A DNA stretch of 64,000 nucleotides from MED-G105 sp038522945 (GTDB lineage: Bacteria; Pseudomonadota; Alphaproteobacteria; Caulobacterales; Parvularculaceae): assembly GCA_038522945.1 (NCBI GenBank), contig JBCBJV010000015.1, positions 1 to 64,000 on the forward strand. The letters run 5' to 3'. The translations under genes were made by a program, and so were the position numbers. This document shows, in pieces, positions 59,636 through 64,000 of this stretch. The notes under the pieces are model-generated. The model had not been told where the DNA came from and did no database searches. It saw only the letters and a list, made by a program, of their open reading frames with translations. How positions within the stretch are numbered: the stretch's first letter is position 1; every line of letters starts with the position of its first letter.

Positions 59636-61516
59636 TCAGAGCTTGCCAAGTGCGCCGAAATAGAGCGGTGCGATGAGGGAATACACAATCCAGAGAACGA
59701 CAATAAGTGGTCCGCCGACCCTGAAAAAGTCCGAGAACTTATAATGCCCGGGCGTCATGACCAGCAGGTTGGTTTGGTAAGCCACTGGTGTTGCAAATGA
59801 GCAATTCGCCGCAAAAATGATTGTCAGTACAAGGACGTGCGGGTCTATTCCTGCACTTTCAGCCGCACTTACCGCGATTGGTGTAAAAAGAACAGCTGTT
59901 GCGTTATTCGACAGAACATTCGTTAAAGCTGCACAGACAATAAAGAATGTGGAAATTAGCGCTGTGGTTCCAAAACTTGAAGCAAGAACAGCAGCACTTT
60001 CCCCGATGAGACGCGCACCGCCCGTGAACTCAAGGGAGGCACCCATGGCGAGGGCCGCGCCAATAAGAAGGTAAACGCGGCGGTCGATTGCGCGTGCTGC
60101 TTGTCGGACATTGAGGCAGCCAACAGCAACCATGGCCGCGGCGCCCGCCACAGCCGATACTGCAATGGGTGTAACGCCCGTCGCTGTTGCCAGAACAACG
60201 CATCCGAAAATAATCGCTGCGAGACGGGCATTGCGTGGATCTGGCAGACCTTCAATAGAGCTTTCCAGCAAAAGAATATCCCGATCCGCCCGTAAGGCCC
60301 GCACGTCTTTAATGTCACCGACAATCAGCAGCACATCACCGGCCTCTAGGCGCATCTTGTTCATTTTGGCACGGACCATTCGGCTCCGACGCTCGATCCC
60401 GAGGATCACGCAATTGGTCTGGAATTGAAATCCAATTTGGCCAATCGTGCGCCCGATCATTCGACTGCCGGGCGCTACAATCGCTTCTACCAAAGTGAGT
60501 TGCGCCCGCGGCGCATTCGCGTTTTCGTCTTCCTCGAGATTAATTTCCGCCACCATGCCGTCGAGGATTTCTGGTTGTGACTTCAACAAAGCCGTCAGCG
60601 CATTCCGCGTGGCCGCAACAATCAAGACATCTCCCGATTGAAGCTGCAGATCATCGAAGGGAGGAAGGAGCGCTTCCTGTCGCCGCTGGACCATTCGGAT
60701 CGTGACATCCCTTAGGTCCGGGAAAAAACCTGCAACCGAGCGTTTTCCGATCAATGGATTGCCGCGGCGTAACTCGATCTGGGCAATGAACTGTTTGCCG
60801 TCGCGCTCGGCATTTTTCTTATCGTCCGGGTTCTCTCTTTGCGGGAGTAGGGCCCGACCGATGGTCATCATGTAAACGACGCCTGTGCCAGCTAGAACAA
60901 GACCGATTGGCGTGAGTTCAAAAAAGCCGATGTCATTTCCGGGTGCTGCTACGCGATAGGATTGTGCCGCGAGCAGGTTTGTCGACGATCCTATGATCGT
61001 TGTCATTCCGCCAAAGATCGATAGGAAGGAGAGTGGCATCATTAGGCGCGAGGCAGGGATTTTGCTTTGGCTCGCCATTGCGGAGATGATCGGGATAAAC
61101 ATTACGACCACTGGCGTATTATTAAGAAAGGCACTGACGATCATGACAAAGACAAAAAGGACAATCGTCGTTGCCGTCGGACGAGTATCGTATGCCTTTA
61201 GCAATCCGCGCGTTGGATGTTCCAGTGCGCCCGACTGGAACATCCCCTGACCGATTATCAGTAGGCCCATGATTGCGAATAGGGCGGGGCTCGCAAACCC
61301 CATCAGCAGGGTTTCTTGATTGAGAGAGCGTCCGTCAGGAAGCTTGGGCAGGGGAGCAAGGGTGAACAGGAACAATAGGGCGACAAGGGTCGCCGCTGAC
61401 ACCAGCTCAAGCGTGTAGCGGTCAAGGCTGTAGGCAATGATCGCAGCTAGAATAACTGCGAAGGTCGCCCACATTTGCCAGGGCGAAGACGCCATCATCT
61501 GCGTCAGGTCGGTCAT
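59636..61516 (-). CDS. SLC13-family permease with TrkA-C domains
   Basis: 626 residues. Two membrane halves (about 1-195 and 425-626) with SLC13/DASS signatures, including NNTPVVVMFIPI, GSSTNLLAAQSY and NNATAVLF. Between them are two RCK_C (TrkA-C) domains near residues 240-400, around DVLIVAATR and DVLLIVGD. Such fused carriers are usually sodium-driven uptake systems for sulfate or dicarboxylates; substrate is not determinable here. Confidence 0.92.
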   Translation of the reverse strand: MTDLTQMMASSPWQMWATFAVILAAIIAYSLDRYTLELVSAATLVALLFLFTLAPLPKLPDGRSLNQETLLMGFASPALFAIMGLLIIGQGMFQSGALEHPTRGLLKAYDTRPTATTIVLFVFVMIVSAFLNNTPVVVMFIPIISAMASQSKIPASRLMMPLSFLSIFGGMTTIIGSSTNLLAAQSYRVAAPGNDIGFFELTPIGLVLAGTGVVYMMTIGRALLPQRENPDDKKNAERDGKQFIAQIELRRGNPLIGKRSVAGFFPDLRDVTIRMVQRRQEALLPPFDDLQLQSGDVLIVAATRNALTALLKSQPEILDGMVAEINLEEDENANAPRAQLTLVEAIVAPGSRMIGRTIGQIGFQFQTNCVILGIERRSRMVRAKMNKMRLEAGDVLLIVGDIKDVRALRADRDILLLESSIEGLPDPRNARLAAIIFGCVVLATATGVTPIAVSAVAGAAAMVAVGCLNVRQAARAIDRRVYLLIGAALAMGASLEFTGGARLIGESAAVLASSFGTTALISTFFIVCAALTNVLSNNATAVLFTPIAVSAAESAGIDPHVLVLTIIFAANCSFATPVAYQTNLLVMTPGHYKFSDFFRVGGPLIVVLWIVYSLIAPLYFGALGKL

Positions 61517-61722
61517 ATTCGGGTAATCTACTTCCGGTGCACGTGGCTCACGGCCACCTTTTTATTTGCCTTGATAGATGCTAACGGCGCAAGACTTATG
61601 CTTTTCAAGGGGTTAAGGGATAGTGTCGGGAAGCAAAAAAGGCTGATGCTCCCGCGAGGCATGACATGCGTATATCTGGCCCGCGGCCCCTCGACAATCG
61701 ATCAAAAAAGGTAAAATCAAGA

Positions 61723-62229
61723 ATGAGTACCCCTCATAGCCGTGATGCGGCCGACCCCCATCGAGACTTGAAGAATGCCTTCGGTCGTTTCGCGACGGGA
61801 ATAACTGTTGCAACATGTGTGGGACAGAAGGGCGAACCAGTAGCCATTACCGTGAACTCATTTGGATCGGTCTCATTGGAGCCGCCTCTGGTTCTTTGGT
61901 GTATCGAAACCAAAGCTTCGACCTTTGCAGATTTCGACGCCGCAGATTCTTATGCCATCAGCGTTCTCGGGGCTGATCAACGGTCTTTATCCGAACGTTT
62001 TGCCAGCCGTGATGGGATGGCCCTGCAGGATGGTGAGTTTGATGTCTGGGAGACAGGCGCGCCTCTCTTAAAGGATCGCCTTGCGGGATTTGACTGCCGC
62101 ATTGTCTCCCGCCATCGCGCCGGCGACCATGTGATCCTTGTCGCTGAGGTGATCAAATTCGATTACCGGGCTGGCGCTCCTTTGCTCTATTTCTCCAGTG
62201 GATACCATCAAGGGCCCGTGGCTACGTAG
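61723..62229 (+). CDS. Flavin reductase family protein
   Basis: 168 residues from the ATG at 61723. Matches the DIM6/NTAB-type FMN-binding split barrel: FGRFATGITVATC, then VTVNSFGSVSLEPPLVLWCI and RHRAGDHVILVAEV. These supply reduced flavin to monooxygenases or act alone. GAAAGG-type site is weak. Divergent from the SLC13 gene and 55 bases before the dehydrogenase; both could form a small operon. Confidence 0.9.
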   Translation: MSTPHSRDAADPHRDLKNAFGRFATGITVATCVGQKGEPVAITVNSFGSVSLEPPLVLWCIETKASTFADFDAADSYAISVLGADQRSLSERFASRDGMALQDGEFDVWETGAPLLKDRLAGFDCRIVSRHRAGDHVILVAEVIKFDYRAGAPLLYFSSGYHQGPVAT

Positions 62230-62284
62230 GCGCCGGGCAATAACCTGCTAGAATCAAACCTCGTTGAATAATGGAGGTCGACAC

Positions 62285-63184
62285 GTGGCAAAGATCGCTT
62301 TTCTCGGGCTCGGCGTGATGGGCTTTCCGATGGCAGGCCATCTAGCAAAAGCGGGGCATGAAGTATGCGTTTACAATCGCTCGGCAAAGAAAGCGGAGAA
62401 TTGGGTTCGTGCATTTTCTCGCGAGAACGGCACCCTCGCGCCGGATGCTGCGCTGGCGGTGAATGACTGCGCCTTTGTCTTTATGTGTCTCGGCGATGAT
62501 CCGGATGTGTTGCGCGTCGTCGAAGCATTTGAGGAAGCCGTTCTTCCAGACGCAGTTGTCGTTGACCACACGACAGCGTCTCCCGGACTTGCGCGGGGGC
62601 TCCATGATCGCTTTGCGAGCCGAGGTGTCGGCTTCGTCGATGCCCCTGTCTCTGGCGGTCAGGCGGGCGCGGAAAATGGCAAGTTGTCGGTGATGTGTGG
62701 CGGTGAAATTGCTCATGTGGAGTTGGTCAGCCCAGTTATGACTGCCTACGCGGCAAGGTCGGTTCATATTGGGCCGCCGGGTCACGGGCAGCTGGCAAAA
62801 TGCGTTAATCAGATCTGCATCGCCGGTTTACTGCAGGGTTTATCGGAAGGCCTCGCGTTCGCTGACAATGCAGGCCTGGATGTGGAACAGTTACTCGCAG
62901 CAATCGGTGGCGGCGCGGCGCAATCCTGGCAGATGGACAATCGAGCCAAGTCAATGGCGGCCGGTGAGTTTGACTTTGGGTTTGCCGTGGATTGGATGCG
63001 CAAGGATCTCCGGATTGCGCTTGAAGAAGCGCGCTCGAACGGATCATCTCTCCCCGCGACAGCCTTAGTTGACCAATTCTATGGGGAAATTCAAAGAGAT
63101 GGCGGCGGCAGGGCGGATACGTCCAGCTTGATCACCCGGTTACCGACTGGTCGCACAAACCGCCAGCCAAATGACAAAAGTTAA
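62285..63184 (+). CDS. NAD(P)-dependent beta-hydroxyacid dehydrogenase
   Basis: 299 residues from a GTG at 62285, set by GGAGGTCGACAC upstream. Rossmann start KIAFLGLGVMGFPMAGHLA; substrate motif FVDAPVSGGQAGAENG; catalytic Lys in GPPGHGQLAKCVNQI. This is the 3-hydroxyisobutyrate/tartronate semialdehyde reductase family; the natural substrate cannot be chosen from sequence. Ends in a region with A/T-rich DNA. Confidence 0.92.
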   Translation: MAKIAFLGLGVMGFPMAGHLAKAGHEVCVYNRSAKKAENWVRAFSRENGTLAPDAALAVNDCAFVFMCLGDDPDVLRVVEAFEEAVLPDAVVVDHTTASPGLARGLHDRFASRGVGFVDAPVSGGQAGAENGKLSVMCGGEIAHVELVSPVMTAYAARSVHIGPPGHGQLAKCVNQICIAGLLQGLSEGLAFADNAGLDVEQLLAAIGGGAAQSWQMDNRAKSMAAGEFDFGFAVDWMRKDLRIALEEARSNGSSLPATALVDQFYGEIQRDGGGRADTSSLITRLPTGRTNRQPNDKS

Positions 63185-63327
63185 AATTTTCTAAACGAAA
63201 TTTTGAAAAAGCCTCGACAATCGGCTCGGTGATTTGTAATAAGATAACATCTCCGGAGAGAGGGACGCGGGCGGCATGCTACTTTTGGTTGCGGTCCGGG
63301 ACAAGTAAAAGGTCTAGAGGCTGGTAA

Positions 63328-63507
63328 ATGTCAGTAACTGCGTTGTTTGGGTTGGCTACAATTGTTCTCATGGTAATGGCTGTATCAGCCCTCCTTCGCC
63401 AGCTTGGTGCTAGCGATGCCGCCAAAGGTCTGATTGCCTTAACAAGTATTGTCTTCTTTGGCGTCGTAGCCGCAACTTATGTCCCTGCACTGATTTTTGG
63501 CTTCTGA
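63328..63507 (+). CDS. Small two-TM membrane protein, copy 1
   Basis: 59 residues. Two hydrophobic helices (residues about 3-22 and 34-56) flank a charged turn with LLRQLGASDAAK. AGAGG stands nine bases before the ATG. It aligns in layout with the second small frame at 63706, with S-x-LRxLG in the loop. No known family was recognised; the frame is too short to be certain. Confidence 0.55.
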   Translation: MSVTALFGLATIVLMVMAVSALLRQLGASDAAKGLIALTSIVFFGVVAATYVPALIFGF

Positions 63508-63705
63508 CGTTTCAAGCCCAAAGTAGTTCCGCTCTTTGAACGGCGGAACCCGTTTTCCACAGTCTTTGAACTGCAAAACATGCGTCTCAAATCATTCATA
63601 ATCCTTCGGTAAATCGCCTCTAACAAGGCCGAAACGTGTCGCGTCCGGCCCCTTCCTCGAGCTGTTTCCGATCCACCTGGCTAAATTTCACGGGCATGGA
63701 ACTCA

Positions 63706-63870
63706 ATGTTTTCACTCGCCGCCGTCGTTGGTGTTATTTCGGTCTTAGCGTTTTCGTTTCTCCTGGCGAGCGTCTTGCGTGAACTTGGGCTTGAAAACGC
63801 TGGGCTGGTGATTTTGGGGTTCTTCGCCATCGGCGCATTGCTGGCGATGATCAGTATCTTGTTGTATTAA
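63706..63870 (+). CDS. Small two-TM membrane protein, copy 2
   Basis: 54 residues. Same plan as the frame at 63328: TM helix, short loop with SVLRELGLENAG, second TM helix. The two likely are paralogues. Upstream GGCATGGAACTCA gives a fair ribosome site. A 74-codon minus-strand frame overlaps it (63745-63969) and could be the real gene instead, so confidence is limited. Confidence 0.48.
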   Translation: MFSLAAVVGVISVLAFSFLLASVLRELGLENAGLVILGFFAIGALLAMISILLY

Positions 63871-64000
63871 AGCGGCTCGCTTGAAATCACTGACTTTGCG
63901 ACGCTCCACGGCGTGTTCGCGCGTTATCTCTATCTCTTCTAGCACCAAATTCATGTCCGGTTGAGCCATTGCGCCGCATCCGTCTAACTGCGCTGGATTC

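Noticed and set aside
63745..63969. 74-codon minus frame at the right edge
   Set aside because: It overlaps the small TM frame; its N-terminal part looks somewhat gene-like, but most of it is hydrophilic antisense of TM codons. Not excluded, only less likely.

Overview
The window reads as a chromosomal segment of a motile alphaproteobacterium. The evidence is the CtrA-network regulator SciP, the sigma-54 activator FlbD, a Caulobacter-like flagellar order (fliF-fliG-fliH-fliN-flbD-flhA), a 7Fe FdxA ferredoxin, and the rpsF-rpsR-rplI / dnaB-alr / fabD-fabG-acpP-fabF-mltG-yicC-gmk neighbourhood. A Hyphomonadales, Parvularculales or Caulobacterales-type organism fits, but the sequence alone does not give the genus. 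There are no tRNA or rRNA genes, IS elements, prophage genes or CRISPR arrays that I can recognise. Nearly all genes look like vertically inherited core or common accessory genes.

Layout. 1-4134: the end of a bacterial alpha-2-macroglobulin gene, pbpC, and a degenerate nuclease-like protein in one tight operon. 4228-10449 (minus): carD with a histone-H1-like arm, fdxA, then a coupled SUV3-like helicase / S4 protein / TerB-like operon. 10711-14910: rpmB, a membrane protein, mazG, ilvE and a hydrolase-like lipoprotein. 14934-19332: an unknown membrane protein, a penicillin/AHL acylase and a DUF2855 protein. 19426-25211 (minus): mlaF, mlaE, alr, dnaB, rplI, rpsR, rpsF. 25517-31847 (plus): fatty-acid synthesis genes, mltG, yicC and gmk. 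31866-35785: TerB/DUF533 and DUF2959 proteins on minus, then LemA, a racemase and an M48 protease on plus.

35853-50246 is the flagellar cluster. On minus are flhF, flhA, flbD, fliN, fliH, fliG, fliF, sciP, a short hook-type protein, flgD and fliK; flgK and flgL are divergent on plus. The cluster encodes the export gate, MS-ring/C-ring, hook and hook-filament junction parts plus two regulators. The intergenic DNA beside fliF and between fliK and flgK carries repeated GGCA-N5-TGCC palindromes and sigma-54-type promoters, which fits FlbD control.

50316-63870: a DnaJ-domain membrane protein, a TRAP transporter (keto-acid type by similarity), a leucyl/arginyl-tRNA-protein transferase, two tandem S9 peptidases, an SLC13 permease, a flavin reductase, a beta-hydroxyacid dehydrogenase, and two tiny tandem two-TM membrane proteins at the right edge.

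I did not find a clear new defence or mobile system. The best leads are the shared palindromes in the flagellar cluster, the H1-CarD fusion, the GDR-repeat tail of ribosomal protein S6, the degenerate nuclease in the A2M-pbpC operon, and the tandem micro-membrane proteins.
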